64,000 nucleotides of DNA, from assembly GCA_910589595.1 (NCBI GenBank), contig CAJUTM010000012.1, positions 19,813 to 83,812 on the forward strand. Direction: 5' to 3'. This stretch comes from an uncultured Eubacterium sp. (lineage in GTDB: Bacteria > Bacillota > Clostridia > Lachnospirales > Lachnospiraceae). Positions within the stretch are counted from its first letter, which is position 1. Each line of letters begins with the position of its first letter. A model generated the notes under the pieces. That model did no database searches, was not told the origin of the DNA, and was given only the letters and a program-made list of their open reading frames with translations. This document shows positions 43,945-52,502 of the stretch, piece by piece. The translations under genes and the position numbers were made by a program.

Positions 43945-44553
43945 ATGAATAGAAGCAGAAAGATTCCCCTGATAACTTTTGTATTGCTGGCGATAAATGT
44001 ATTGGTGTACGCCTATGTAGAATTTTCCGGCTCCGTTTATGACAGTGAATTTATGCTAAATGCGGGGGCTTTATATGAACCGCTTCTGATACAAAATCAT
44101 CAGTATTATCGTCTGATTACCCATTTCTTTTTGCATTTTGGTTTCGACCATCTCGTAAATAATATGGTCTCCCTGCTTATCCTTGGGTATTCGCTGGAGA
44201 TGGAAATGGGAAAAGTCCGTTTTATTATTTTATATTTTCTCTCGGGAATTCTTGCAGGTATAACATCAATCGTATATAATATATACGTCGGACAGGAATC
44301 AATATCCTGTGGGGCATCCGGCGCCATTTACGGGCTGATGGGCGCGCTGCTCATTATGCTTATCGTAGGCAACCGCGGGAAGTTTTCTTCGGAAGTACCG
44401 AGATATTTGCTGTATATCGGAATTAGTATATACAGTGGTATGCAGGATGAAAATATAGATAACGCTGCACATATCGGAGGATTTGCAGCTGGCGTTCTGA
44501 TTTGTTTGATTATGAGCCGGTTTTTCCGGATGGAGGTTTCGTATGAAAGTTAA
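43945..44553 (+). CDS. Rhomboid family intramembrane serine protease
   Basis: The 202-residue protein starts at ATG 43945 after AAGAGG. Six helices are predicted. The catalytic Ser is in CGASGAIYGLMG and the His in NAAHIGGFAAG, with HFGFDHLVNNM in helix 2 providing the conserved His and Asn. Rhomboids cut membrane-spanning substrates inside the bilayer. The stop lies beyond the start of the next gene (11-base overlap), so the two are coupled. Confidence 0.92.
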   Translation: MNRSRKIPLITFVLLAINVLVYAYVEFSGSVYDSEFMLNAGALYEPLLIQNHQYYRLITHFFLHFGFDHLVNNMVSLLILGYSLEMEMGKVRFIILYFLSGILAGITSIVYNIYVGQESISCGASGAIYGLMGALLIMLIVGNRGKFSSEVPRYLLYIGISIYSGMQDENIDNAAHIGGFAAGVLICLIMSRFFRMEVSYES

Positions 44554-45535
44554 TATTTATTATGGCGGAAGAGGACTAATTGATGACCCGAACTTGTTTG
44601 TATTGGAGAAGATTACCAAAGTACTTGATGAATTGCGGGTGACGGTAGAGCGGTATAATTTGTATGAGGACAAGAGAAATATTACCGTGCTGCCGAAAAC
44701 ATTGAAAGATGCAGATGGTGTCATTTTGGCGGCTTCTGTCGAGTGGTTTGGAATTGGCGGCTTTCTGCAGCAGTTTTTAGATGCCTGCTGGCTCTATGGT
44801 GACAAAGAAAAGATAGCGGATACTTATATGCTTCCGGTTGTTATGGCGACCACGTACGGAGAGCGCGAGGCGGAGTACTGCCTTATCCGTGCATGGGAGT
44901 TGTTAGGCGGTATTCCGGCAGAAGGGCTGTGCGCGTATGTGAACAACCACGTTGAGTTTGAGACAAATTCGCAGTTTAACCTGATGATAGAAAAGAAAGC
45001 GGAAAATTTTTATCGCATGATTTCGAAAAAAGCGGTTGCTTTTCCGAATAGTAACATGGTCGTAAAGAAAACTGTTCTCCGCAGCAGCAATTTGTCCCTT
45101 ACGCCTCAGGAAAGCGAGCAGTTGTCGCTCTATGTATCTAACGACAATTATGTAAAAAAACAAAAAGAAGATATCGAGGAATTGGCAAATCTCTTTAAGG
45201 GGATGTTGGGAGAGGAGCAGGAGCCGGACGAGTATGTGGAAAAATTAAAAGAGCACTTTTATCCGCTGGACGGATTAGAAGCGGTCTTCCAGATTGACCT
45301 TTTAGATGAAAATTCATCCCTTATTATTCACATTGAGAATGATAAGTTATCTTGTACAAGAGGGAAACCGGATTCGTCTTTAAGGCCGGATGTGATTGCA
45401 AAAATCCGCACGAAAGTATTTCAGGAAGTTCTCAGCGGAGCCAAATCTTTTCAGAGCGCTTTTATGTCCGGAGATTTATCGGCGCAGGGGAATTTTAAAA
45501 TACTGCGTAATTTTGACACGATTTTCCGTTTCTAG
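44543..45535 (+). CDS. Flavodoxin-like protein fused to an SCP2 sterol-carrier domain
   Basis: The 330-residue protein starts at ATG 44543 inside the end of the rhomboid gene. Residues 1-170 resemble an NAD(P)H-dependent FMN reductase/flavodoxin fold (DADGVILAASVEWFGIGGFL, VVMATTYGERE). A helical linker (175-215) leads to an SCP2-like domain (220-330), with SLIIHIENDKL and AFMSGDLSAQGNFKILRNF. The SCP2 fold binds lipophilic ligands. The pairing suggests a redox reaction on a hydrophobic molecule; that is inference. Confidence 0.7.
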   Translation: MKVNIYYGGRGLIDDPNLFVLEKITKVLDELRVTVERYNLYEDKRNITVLPKTLKDADGVILAASVEWFGIGGFLQQFLDACWLYGDKEKIADTYMLPVVMATTYGEREAEYCLIRAWELLGGIPAEGLCAYVNNHVEFETNSQFNLMIEKKAENFYRMISKKAVAFPNSNMVVKKTVLRSSNLSLTPQESEQLSLYVSNDNYVKKQKEDIEELANLFKGMLGEEQEPDEYVEKLKEHFYPLDGLEAVFQIDLLDENSSLIIHIENDKLSCTRGKPDSSLRPDVIAKIRTKVFQEVLSGAKSFQSAFMSGDLSAQGNFKILRNFDTIFRF

Positions 45536-45628
45536 TCTGATGACATACCGGTGAGGTATCAGGCTGGGGAAAAGAAAAAAATATATGCAAAGCGGGCCAT
45601 GAAAGGCGGCGCGGAAATGAGGGAAATT

Positions 45629-46048
45629 ATGAGAGAAGAAAATTGCATTTTTTGTAAAATTCTGGCGGATGAGATTCCGTCTGCCGTTGTGTATGAGGAC
45701 GACGATTGCCGTGCGATTTTAGATAATGCGCCGGCGGCAAGAGGACATGTAATAATATTATCGAAAAAGCATGCCGCCAATATATTTGAATTGCCGGATG
45801 ATGACGTATCGCGGATTTTTGTTGTGGCTAAAAAAATTGCAGCAGCAGTACAAAAGACGTATTCCTGTGATGGTGTAAATATTTTGCAGAACAATGGCGA
45901 GGCCTCCGGTCAGACCGTATTTCACCTGCACGTACATGTGATTCCCCGTTTTGATAATGACAGAGACCGTATCAATATCGGCTGGAAACCAGAAAAGACG
46001 CCGGATGATATGTCAGAAATAGCTGCAGAGATTAAAGCAAATCTGTAA
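45629..46048 (+). CDS. HIT family protein (nucleotide hydrolase)
   Basis: Starting at ATG 45629 (MREENCIFCKI) gives 139 residues and has GAGGGA 5 bases ahead; ATG 45617 with AGGCGG is equally possible. The HIT motif HLHVHVIPR and the N-terminal CIFCKI, LDNAPAARGHVIILSK are typical of HINT/HIT hydrolases that split nucleoside phosphoramidates or adenylylated compounds. It is cytoplasmic. It lies 20 bases before the murG start and probably shares its transcript. Confidence 0.93.
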   Translation: MREENCIFCKILADEIPSAVVYEDDDCRAILDNAPAARGHVIILSKKHAANIFELPDDDVSRIFVVAKKIAAAVQKTYSCDGVNILQNNGEASGQTVFHLHVHVIPRFDNDRDRINIGWKPEKTPDDMSEIAAEIKANL

Positions 46049-46067
46049 AGCAGGAATGGAGGACAGG

Positions 46068-47147
46068 ATGAAACGTATAGTTTTAACAGGCGGTGGAACC
46101 GCGGGGCATGTAACTCCGAATATTGCGTTGATTCCCGAATTACAGAAGCGGGGATTTGAGATTCATTATATCGGCTCAAAGACGGGGATTGAAAAAGAGT
46201 TAATCGGAAATTTTGACATTCCATATTACGGGATATCTTCAGGGAAGTTACGCCGCTATTTTGATGTGAAGAACTTTACCGACCCGTTTCGTATTCTGAA
46301 AGGATATTCGGAAGCAGTAAAATTGCTGAAAAAAATAAAGCCGGACGTAGTTTTTTCCAAAGGCGGATTTGTTACCGTACCGGTAGTGAAAGCGGCCAGC
46401 CGCAGGAAAATCCCCTGCGTTTTGCATGAGTCGGATATTTCACCGGGGCTTGCCAACCGTCTTTGTATTTCTTCCGCAGCTATCATCTGTGCGAATTTTC
46501 CGGAGACGATTGAGCATTTGCCAAAAGATAAGGCGTTTTTGACAGGTACGCCCATCCGCGGGGAGCTGTTTTCCGGCAATCGCTTAAATGGTTTGGATTT
46601 TTGTGGTTTTACTGCCAGCAAACCGGTCATTCTTGTTATCGGCGGAAGTCTCGGCTCGATTCGCGTAAACGATGCCGTGCGTGAAATCCTCCCTGAACTA
46701 TTGAAGAATTATCAGATAATACATCTTTGCGGCAAGGATAAGATTGATGAGTCGCTGGAGGGAACGGCAGGGTATCGGCAGTATGAATACATTCAGAAAG
46801 AACTGTGCGACCTTTTGGATGCGGCAGGCCTTGTGATATCCCGTGCCGGAGCCAATGCGATTTGCGAGCTGCTGGCGTTGAGAAAACCTAATATTTTGAT
46901 TCCGCTCTCTCTGGAAGCGAGCAGAGGCGACCAGATACTGAACGCCAACTCGTTTGAGAAACAGGGTTTCAGTTATGTGATTAAAGAGGAAGAACTGACG
47001 GGTGAGAGACTTCTTGATGCCGTGCAGTTTATGAGTGAAAATAAAGAAAAGTATCGGGAAGCGATGATTAACAGCAATCAGCATGACGCCGTTACAAAAG
47101 TGGCGGATTTAATCGAAAAAGCGTGTGAAAAAGAAGAATTGTCGTAA
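46068..47147 (+). CDS. murG: MurG, lipid II-forming N-acetylglucosaminyltransferase
   Basis: ATG 46068 is preceded by GGAGGACAGG. The 359 residues have the MurG G-loop VLTGGGTAGHVTPNIALIPE, the second loop VFSKGGFVTVPVVKAA, the UDP-GlcNAc site IGGSLGSIRVN and VISRAGANAICELLALRKP. MurG adds GlcNAc to lipid I on the inner membrane face to give lipid II. It stands outside the usual dcw cluster here, next to a HIT gene, which fits the isolated MurG seen in some Clostridia. A hairpin follows. Confidence 0.95.
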   Translation: MKRIVLTGGGTAGHVTPNIALIPELQKRGFEIHYIGSKTGIEKELIGNFDIPYYGISSGKLRRYFDVKNFTDPFRILKGYSEAVKLLKKIKPDVVFSKGGFVTVPVVKAASRRKIPCVLHESDISPGLANRLCISSAAIICANFPETIEHLPKDKAFLTGTPIRGELFSGNRLNGLDFCGFTASKPVILVIGGSLGSIRVNDAVREILPELLKNYQIIHLCGKDKIDESLEGTAGYRQYEYIQKELCDLLDAAGLVISRAGANAICELLALRKPNILIPLSLEASRGDQILNANSFEKQGFSYVIKEEELTGERLLDAVQFMSENKEKYREAMINSNQHDAVTKVADLIEKACEKEELS

Positions 47148-47192
47148 ATTCTGTCGAATAAAAAGTGAAAATGGCGAACGATTGTCAAAGAA

Positions 47193-47228
47193 AATAGGAT
47201 ATGTCTCTAGTCAGAGGCATATCCTATT
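47193..47228 (+). terminator. Terminator-like hairpin after murG
   Basis: AATAGGATATGTCTCT, loop AGTC, AGAGGCATATCCTATT: a 16-bp stem with one G-U pair. The T-tract that follows is weak (GTTATACTT). Confidence 0.7.
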
Positions 47229-47264
47229 GTTATACTTGTCCCAAAAAGAGAGGAAGGGATATTT

Positions 47265-47963
47265 ATGTGGAAAGAATTTTTGAATCAAAAAAACATGACA
47301 GGGGTCGCCGTTATTTGTCTGGTTAGTCTCTTTGTCAAGTTAATGCTTCGCCATACATATAAGAGACTGCTGCGTGCCGCTTCGGATATCGGGCACTCCC
47401 GCCACCGTCTGATGAAAAATATTTGTATGAGATTTGAAGCTTGTTATCAGTTAAAAATCGGCGTGCCAAACGTGCCGCTTTTCGTAGAAAAATATTTGCG
47501 GCACTACCGTGTTTTCGGAGTGCATATGAAAGCATGGGAACATATAAATATGTTATGTGTTATTCTTGTGATGGCGGGAAGTATGGCTAACAGTATATGG
47601 AATATGATGCAGGGGGGCGGGAGCACGGAAGTATTTCTTCCTCTGCTGACGGGAATTATCGGAACCGGCGTTTTGCTTTTCATGGATTTTATGTGGAATA
47701 CGGAAGAGCAGTGGAAGCTGCTGCAAATTGATATTACCGATTACCTTGAAAATGTTTGTAAGCCGAGACTGGAAAATGAAATTTATCATCCTGCGGAATT
47801 GCAGAATTATCAGAAAGAATATTTTGATGAGGCGGATAAGGTTGTGAATTTTGAGCAGAAACAGGCAGAGAAGAATGGCGAGCAGCCAACAGTACCGGAG
47901 ATTAACTTTACGGAAGAAGAGGAGAAAGTGATTCGGGAAGTAATTCACGAATATCTGGGATAA
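47265..47963 (+). CDS. Hypothetical membrane protein
   Basis: The 232-residue protein starts at ATG 47265 after AGGAAGGG. Helices are predicted at about 12-30, 92-112 and 124-144, followed by a charged cytoplasmic tail ending in an acidic helix (TEEEEKVIREVIHEYLG). A basic segment (HTYKRLLRAASDIGHSRHRL) follows the first helix. I do not recognise the family; the layout resembles conserved Lachnospiraceae membrane proteins of unknown role. It stands alone between murG and pgi. Confidence 0.65.
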   Translation: MWKEFLNQKNMTGVAVICLVSLFVKLMLRHTYKRLLRAASDIGHSRHRLMKNICMRFEACYQLKIGVPNVPLFVEKYLRHYRVFGVHMKAWEHINMLCVILVMAGSMANSIWNMMQGGGSTEVFLPLLTGIIGTGVLLFMDFMWNTEEQWKLLQIDITDYLENVCKPRLENEIYHPAELQNYQKEYFDEADKVVNFEQKQAEKNGEQPTVPEINFTEEEEKVIREVIHEYLG

Positions 47964-48049
47964 TAGTTGACAGAGAGAATTGGAAAAGAGTATAATTCAA
48001 ACAATAGGTCATACTTTTATGACAAACGTGAAAATAGGAGGAAATAAGT

Positions 48050-49399
48050 ATGAAGAAACATGTTACGTTTGATTACTCACTTGCCAATCCTTTTATTGGC
48101 GGCGAAGAGCTGGATTTGATGAAAGAATCCATCAAGGCAGCGAGAAAGACATTGCAGGAGAGAACAGGAGCCGGCAATGATTTTCTCGGTTGGATTGATT
48201 TGCCGGAAGACTATAATAAAGAGGAATTTGCGCGGATTCAGAAAGCGGCGGATAAAATAAAATCCGATTCGGAAGTATTGGTCGTAATCGGTATTGGCGG
48301 CTCGTATTTGGGCGCGCGCGCGGCGATTGAATTTCTGCGTCACAGCTTTTATAACAGTGTGGACAAGTCGATTCGCAAAACGCCTGAAATTTACTATGCA
48401 GGCAACAGTATAAGCGGAACGTATTTGTCACAGTTGATTGAGACGATTGGAGACCGTGATTTTTCAGTCAATGTAATTAGTAAATCCGGAACAACGACGG
48501 AGCCGGCCATTGCTTTCCGCATTTTTAAAGAGATGTTAGAAAACAAATATGGCAAGGAAGAGGCTGCGAAGCGCATTTACGCGACGACGGACAAGGCGAG
48601 GGGAGCGTTGAAGAGTCTGGCAACGGAAGAGGGTTATGAAACTTTTGTCGTGCCGGATGATGTCGGCGGACGCTTTTCTGTTCTGACGGCGGTAGGTTTG
48701 CTGCCAATCGCTGCCAGCGGGGCGGACATCAGCAAATTGATGGAGGGCGCCCAAAGCATGCGCAAATTATGTCTGGAGAACGACATAGAAGACAACGATG
48801 CGATAAAATATGCGGCAATCCGCAATATTTTGTATAGAAAAGGAAAATCCGTTGAGATTTTGGCAAATTATGAACCGATTTTCCACTATGTAGCAGAGTG
48901 GTGGAAGCAGCTCTATGGAGAGAGCGAGGGAAAAGACCAGAAAGGTATTTTGCCGGCTTCCGTTGATTTGACGACCGATTTGCATTCCATGGGACAGTTT
49001 ATTCAGGACGGCTCCCGTATTATGTATGAGACGGTTATGGAATTGGAGAATCCATCCCTGAATATTACGGTGAAAGAAGCAGAAAATGATTTAGATGGTT
49101 TGAATTATCTTGCCGGTAAGACGCTGGATTTTGTAAATAAGAGCGCCATGAAAGGAACGCAGCTTGCGCATACGGATGGAAATGTGCCAAACCTGATTGT
49201 CCGCATACCGGAGCAGAATGAATTTTATCTGGGAGAATTATTCTATTTCTTCGAATTTGCCTGCGGTATCAGCGGCTACCTGTTAGGAGTAAATCCGTTC
49301 AATCAGCCGGGGGTAGAGAGTTATAAGAAAAATATGTTTGCACTGTTAGGAAAACCGGGCTATGAAGAATTAGGAAAAGAATTGCGTGCCCGTCTGTAA
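48050..49399 (+). CDS. pgi: Glucose-6-phosphate isomerase
   Basis: The 449-residue protein starts at ATG 48050 after ATAGGAGG. It interconverts glucose-6-phosphate and fructose-6-phosphate in glycolysis. Conserved segments include [35 protein letters not shown] (phosphate site), the [17 protein letters not shown] signature and [14 protein letters not shown] with the catalytic Lys. The length is typical of Firmicutes enzymes. It has its own transcript region. Confidence 0.97.
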   Translation: MKKHVTFDYSLANPFIGGEELDLMKESIKAARKTLQERTGAGNDFLGWIDLPEDYNKEEFARIQKAADKIKSDSEVLVVIGIGGSYLGARAAIEFLRHSFYNSVDKSIRKTPEIYYAGNSISGTYLSQLIETIGDRDFSVNVISKSGTTTEPAIAFRIFKEMLENKYGKEEAAKRIYATTDKARGALKSLATEEGYETFVVPDDVGGRFSVLTAVGLLPIAASGADISKLMEGAQSMRKLCLENDIEDNDAIKYAAIRNILYRKGKSVEILANYEPIFHYVAEWWKQLYGESEGKDQKGILPASVDLTTDLHSMGQFIQDGSRIMYETVMELENPSLNITVKEAENDLDGLNYLAGKTLDFVNKSAMKGTQLAHTDGNVPNLIVRIPEQNEFYLGELFYFFEFACGISGYLLGVNPFNQPGVESYKKNMFALLGKPGYEELGKELRARL

Positions 49400-49441
49400 A
49401 CAGATAATGCCGGCATGAGTAAATAAATTAAAAGTACCATT

Positions 49442-49493
49442 TTCCTTTCTCTGTCATAGGATAAGTTAAAACATCCTATAGCAGAGAAAGGAA
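49442..49493 (+). promoter_or_regulatory. Long hairpin masking the lysozyme ribosome site
   Basis: TTCCTTTCTCTGTCATAGGA at 49442-49461 pairs with TCCTATAGCAGAGAAAGGAA (49474-49493) over about 18 of 20 positions. The right arm contains the AAAGGA ribosome site of the lysozyme gene, whose ATG is at 49499, and TTTTT follows. It can act as pgi terminator and as a block on translation. Confidence 0.75.
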
Positions 49494-49498
49494 TTTTT

Positions 49499-50101
49499 AT
49501 GCCAAGACGAAGTAACGGTATTGATGTAAGCGAGTGGCAGGGGAAAATAAATTGGAGAAAGGTGGCGGAATCGGGTATTGAATATGCCTACATCCGCGCG
49601 TGCGTGGGCAGCCGCTTTGTTGATTCCCAGTGCCACCGCAACCATATTGAGGCGAAGAGAAATCGCATTAAAACCGGATTTTATCACTATATTACGGCGC
49701 GCAGCGTTGATCAGGCGCGCAGACAGGCGCGGTTTTTTGCGAGGACAATAGAGCCGTATCGCTACGATATGCGTCCGGTAATGGATTTTGAAACATTCGG
49801 CAGCTTATCGCGGGAAGAGATAAATCGCATTGCCATCGCATATTTGCGCGAGCTGGAAAGGAGTACCGGAAGACCGGTTGCCATTTATTCGGACAGCAAT
49901 AATGCCATGCATAGATTTACCGATTCGCGTTTGTTAAGATATCCGCTCTGGGTTGCTGCTTATGGCGTTGACCAGCCGGAGACCGGACACTGGGAAAGGT
50001 TTGCCGGATGGCAGTATGCCGACAACGGCAGAATTGAGGGTATCAATGACGATAGTGTCGATTTAGATTATTTTCGAACAGGGCTTATGTTAGATTGTTA
50101 A
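49499..50101 (+). CDS. GH25 family lysozyme
   Basis: The 200-residue protein starts at ATG 49499. GH25 motifs are GIDVSEWQGKINW, YAYIRACVG, GFYHYITARS, PVMDFETFG (catalytic Asp-Glu pair) and LWVAAYGV. These enzymes split the glycan chain of peptidoglycan. No signal peptide is visible, so export would need a holin, lysis, or an unusual route. The ribosome site lies in the stem of a strong hairpin shared with the pgi terminator. Confidence 0.9.
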   Translation: MPRRSNGIDVSEWQGKINWRKVAESGIEYAYIRACVGSRFVDSQCHRNHIEAKRNRIKTGFYHYITARSVDQARRQARFFARTIEPYRYDMRPVMDFETFGSLSREEINRIAIAYLRELERSTGRPVAIYSDSNNAMHRFTDSRLLRYPLWVAAYGVDQPETGHWERFAGWQYADNGRIEGINDDSVDLDYFRTGLMLDC

Positions 50102-50121
50102 AGGGCGTGTTCCGTTTTTAA

Positions 50122-50167
50122 AAAAGTTCCCATGCTGACAGTAAAAGCCGCCGGCATGGGAACTTTT
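50122..50167. terminator. Bidirectional terminator between lysozyme and ferredoxin genes
   Basis: AAAAGTTCCCATGC pairs with GCATGGGAACTTTT across an 18-base loop. The arms carry A and T runs suited to both convergent genes. Confidence 0.88.
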
Positions 50168-50206
50168 CATATAGTCTGATGGTATTTACGTCAGGCTAAG
50201 TAATGA

Positions 50207-50377
50207 TTACTCAGCTTCAATTGCTCCGGTAGGACATGCCGCTGCACAGGAACCGCAATCCAAGCATGCGCTTGCATCAATTTCGTAATGTGCATCGCCC
50301 TCTGAAATCGCGTTTACCGGACATTCAGAAGCACATGCTCCACAACTGATACAAGAATCAGAGATTTTGTATGCCAT
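50207..50377 (-). CDS. Ferredoxin with two [4Fe-4S] clusters
   Basis: A 56-residue protein starting at ATG 50377, 7 bases after AGGAGG. It has two CxxCxxCxxxCP motifs: CISCGACASECP (9-20) and CLDCGSCAAACP (38-49), the classic clostridial ferredoxin. It carries low-potential electrons for anaerobic metabolism in the cytoplasm. The length of 56 is normal for the family. It is monocistronic by its flanking terminator and divergent neighbour. Confidence 0.96.
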   Translation of the reverse strand: MAYKISDSCISCGACASECPVNAISEGDAHYEIDASACLDCGSCAAACPTGAIEAE

Positions 50378-50541
50378 TTCTATATCCTCCTTTATACTAA
50401 TTTTAACCTACACACATAATAATACAATTTCCCTAAAATTACAAGTGGATTTTGGACATTTCTCTTCTTGACAACGGATAGGCATATGACTATAATCGAA
50501 CGTAGGATTTTGAATTATTGCCAAAAAGGAGGACATATATT

Positions 50542-50754
50542 ATGATGAAAGAAGTAACCAAGGATATGTTAATTGGCGACATATTGCGGGAGGACGCAAC
50601 GATTGCCCCTATCCTGATGGCTTCCGGTATGCATTGTATCGGCTGTCCGGCATCTCAGGGCGAGAGTCTGGAAGAGGCAGCTCTGGTTCACGGGATTGAC
50701 AGTGACGAGCTGGTTGCAAAGATTAATGAGTTTTTGTCGACAAAGACCGTTTAA
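50542..50754 (+). CDS. DUF1858 domain protein
   Basis: ATG 50542 lies 9 bases after AAAGGAGG; the next codon is also ATG. The 70 residues follow the DUF1858 pattern: ITKDMLIGDILRED-type opening (here VTKDMLIGDILRED), ASGMHCIGCPASQGESLEEA and a helical end. The CIGC pair suggests metal or redox binding; the family often partners hybrid-cluster proteins or ScdA-like proteins. The role here is unknown. It ends at a strong terminator shared with mecA. Confidence 0.85.
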   Translation: MMKEVTKDMLIGDILREDATIAPILMASGMHCIGCPASQGESLEEAALVHGIDSDELVAKINEFLSTKTV

Positions 50755-50760
50755 AATTAT

Positions 50761-50801
50761 AAAAAAGAGTTGCGGGCAGAAGTTTCCCACAGCTCTTTTT
50801 T
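50761..50801. terminator. Bidirectional terminator between DUF1858 and mecA
   Basis: AAAAAAGAGTTGCGGG and CCCACAGCTCTTTTTT form a stem with small mismatches and long A/T runs on both sides, suited to the two convergent genes. Confidence 0.9.
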
Positions 50802-50821
50802 ATAGGAAAAAGTTTGTTATA

Positions 50822-51631
50822 TTAGATTTGCGATAATTGTTCGAGCGCCTTGTCTTTTATAATTATTTGAAAATGTTCGTTGAAATATGCCTGTGTTGCA
50901 TAAGTAACCGTCTCTTCTTTTCCAAATTCTGAAATCAGGGAACAGGTAGACTGAAAAACAGCTTTTCCGTGTCCGCGGTTCAGCAGGAGATAATAAGTCT
51001 TTTTCACTGGGTCTTTCCAAATTGAATTTTTAGCGGTATACCGCGAATCAATCAGGTGGGAGAGCTCAATAATCGTATTGAGCGAGTGAAAAGAAAATAC
51101 CCGCACCGATTCATGAATCGTTTCCGTCTTTTTCTTTTTATTCTTTTTAGTATTTTTTTTCTGCCCCTGCAGGGATTCGCTCAAAGGAACAAATTCGCCG
51201 GAACGGGATTTGGCGCCGGCTTCTTCCAGCAAATCGTAAAGCTGTTCAAAACAGTTTACGAGCTCCGGTGTCTCCGATTCGTCATCATCCACCATTTCAT
51301 CCAAATCAAAACAGACTTCGTCCTCTTCGTCGAACTCATCCTGCTGTATTCCAAATCGAGAGAAGCGTTCATCAAATTCTTCCGGATTTTCTACTTTGGT
51401 AATAACTAAAATTATGGACTCTCGCGAGGTAGGAATCGCTTCTATCATCAAAGGAATATCATCGGCATCGAAACCAAAATCGATGTTAGCTTGTTCCATC
51501 ATGTCACGAAAAAGCTCTTTGGCTTTATCCGAACCATATGCCAATTCACTTATCTTAAGGTGACGCTCCATCAAATCATGTTTGCTGAGGGTACAGCGGA
51601 TTTGATTCTCACTAATTCGTTCGATTTTCAC
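50822..51631 (-). CDS. mecA: Adaptor protein MecA
   Basis: I start at GTG 51631 (MKIERISENQIRC), which gives the usual MecA N-terminus and good spacing from AAAGGA. The 269-residue protein has an N-terminal substrate-binding domain (1-85), an acidic linker (100-160, with Lys-rich KKNTKKNKKKK) and the C-terminal ClpC-binding domain (175-269) with VFSFHSLNTIIELSHLI. MecA delivers proteins to ClpCP and helps load ClpC. The gene is alone. Confidence 0.9.
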   Translation of the reverse strand: MKIERISENQIRCTLSKHDLMERHLKISELAYGSDKAKELFRDMMEQANIDFGFDADDIPLMIEAIPTSRESIILVITKVENPEEFDERFSRFGIQQDEFDEEDEVCFDLDEMVDDDESETPELVNCFEQLYDLLEEAGAKSRSGEFVPLSESLQGQKKNTKKNKKKKTETIHESVRVFSFHSLNTIIELSHLIDSRYTAKNSIWKDPVKKTYYLLLNRGHGKAVFQSTCSLISEFGKEETVTYATQAYFNEHFQIIIKDKALEQLSQI

Positions 51632-52112
51632 AAGCACACTTCCTTTCTAAACATTTATTTGTAGAAAAGTATAATTTATATTGTTGGTAAAGTCAACTAA
51701 AATAGCCAAAAAAGCAATTGGAAATATTTTTTATTTGCTATTATATGTATTTTTGGCGCTGAAGAACACTTGAAATGGAAGAAAAAGGAGCGGTATAATA
51801 AAAACAGGTAAGTTAGCAAAAGACAGGGGGGTGGTAGATGGTACATAAACTTATTTTATATTAAAGAAAGGAAATTTCTTTTCCTTTTATCTCATTTCTA
51901 TGCTCTGGGTAATTTCTATTATCTGGAAAAGTTCACAGTTACTATTATATTATGACGCGACTTACCAAAAGAGACTATGGTAGGGCGATGATACGAATGA
52001 AAAAACATTTCTTTGTCACGACATCGGATGTGGTGTCATTGTCCGAAGGGAGGATTATAAATATTTAATATCACGGTGCATCTTCTTTTCCATAGTCAGC
52101 AGGAGGATACAT
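51632..52112. other. Non-coding stretch with a possible 26-codon ORF
   Basis: The 480 bp are A+T-rich. An 8-codon ORF follows AGGGGGGTGG at 51838. A frame at 51988-52068 encodes 26 residues beginning MIRMKKHFFVTTSDVVSLSE and has only a modest GGTAGGGCG site. I see no strong promoter or hairpin and treat both ORFs as unproven. Confidence 0.4.
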
Positions 52113-52355
52113 ATGCAGAAAAATCAATGGATTTTAGATGAAGTTGCCTATGCCAGACAACAGGGGATGCAGGTCGATATCGACGGTGTACCCTGCACGG
52201 AAAAGCCGGTAGAGGAAATTTCCAAAGTATTGGAACGGGGCTGTTACATGCTCGATTATGAAGGTGATGTGCAGGGAAAGCTTGTCGCTTTACATATTGA
52301 TTTAGTAGAACCATGTTATAAAGCTTCCTATCCATCTTCACGGGGTACAAAATAA
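52113..52355 (+). CDS. Small hypothetical protein
   Basis: The 80-residue protein starts at ATG 52113, 6 bases after GCAGGAGG. It is soluble and mildly acidic, with an N-terminal helix (NQWILDEVAYARQQGMQVDI) and a beta-rich middle (YMLDYEGDVQGKLVALHIDL). Two cysteines plus one near the end are present. I do not recognise a family. The strong start signal makes it a likely real gene. It is followed after 147 bases by a secreted LRR protein gene. Confidence 0.6.
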   Translation: MQKNQWILDEVAYARQQGMQVDIDGVPCTEKPVEEISKVLERGCYMLDYEGDVQGKLVALHIDLVEPCYKASYPSSRGTK

Positions 52356-52502
52356 ACGGGTCAGAAAAGGAAACCGTGAAGAAAGAAAAAAATTGCATGC
52401 ATTTGCAACATTTCCTCCCATTCAATCGTATTATTGATATAAGGGCCCCAAGAGACAATATGTTTCGACCGAAAATAAAAAATTGAATGGGAGGTTTTTC
52501 CG

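Noticed and set aside
51838..52068. Two short ORFs upstream of the 80-residue protein
   Set aside because: Very short, weak or lone ribosome sites, and no conserved features visible.
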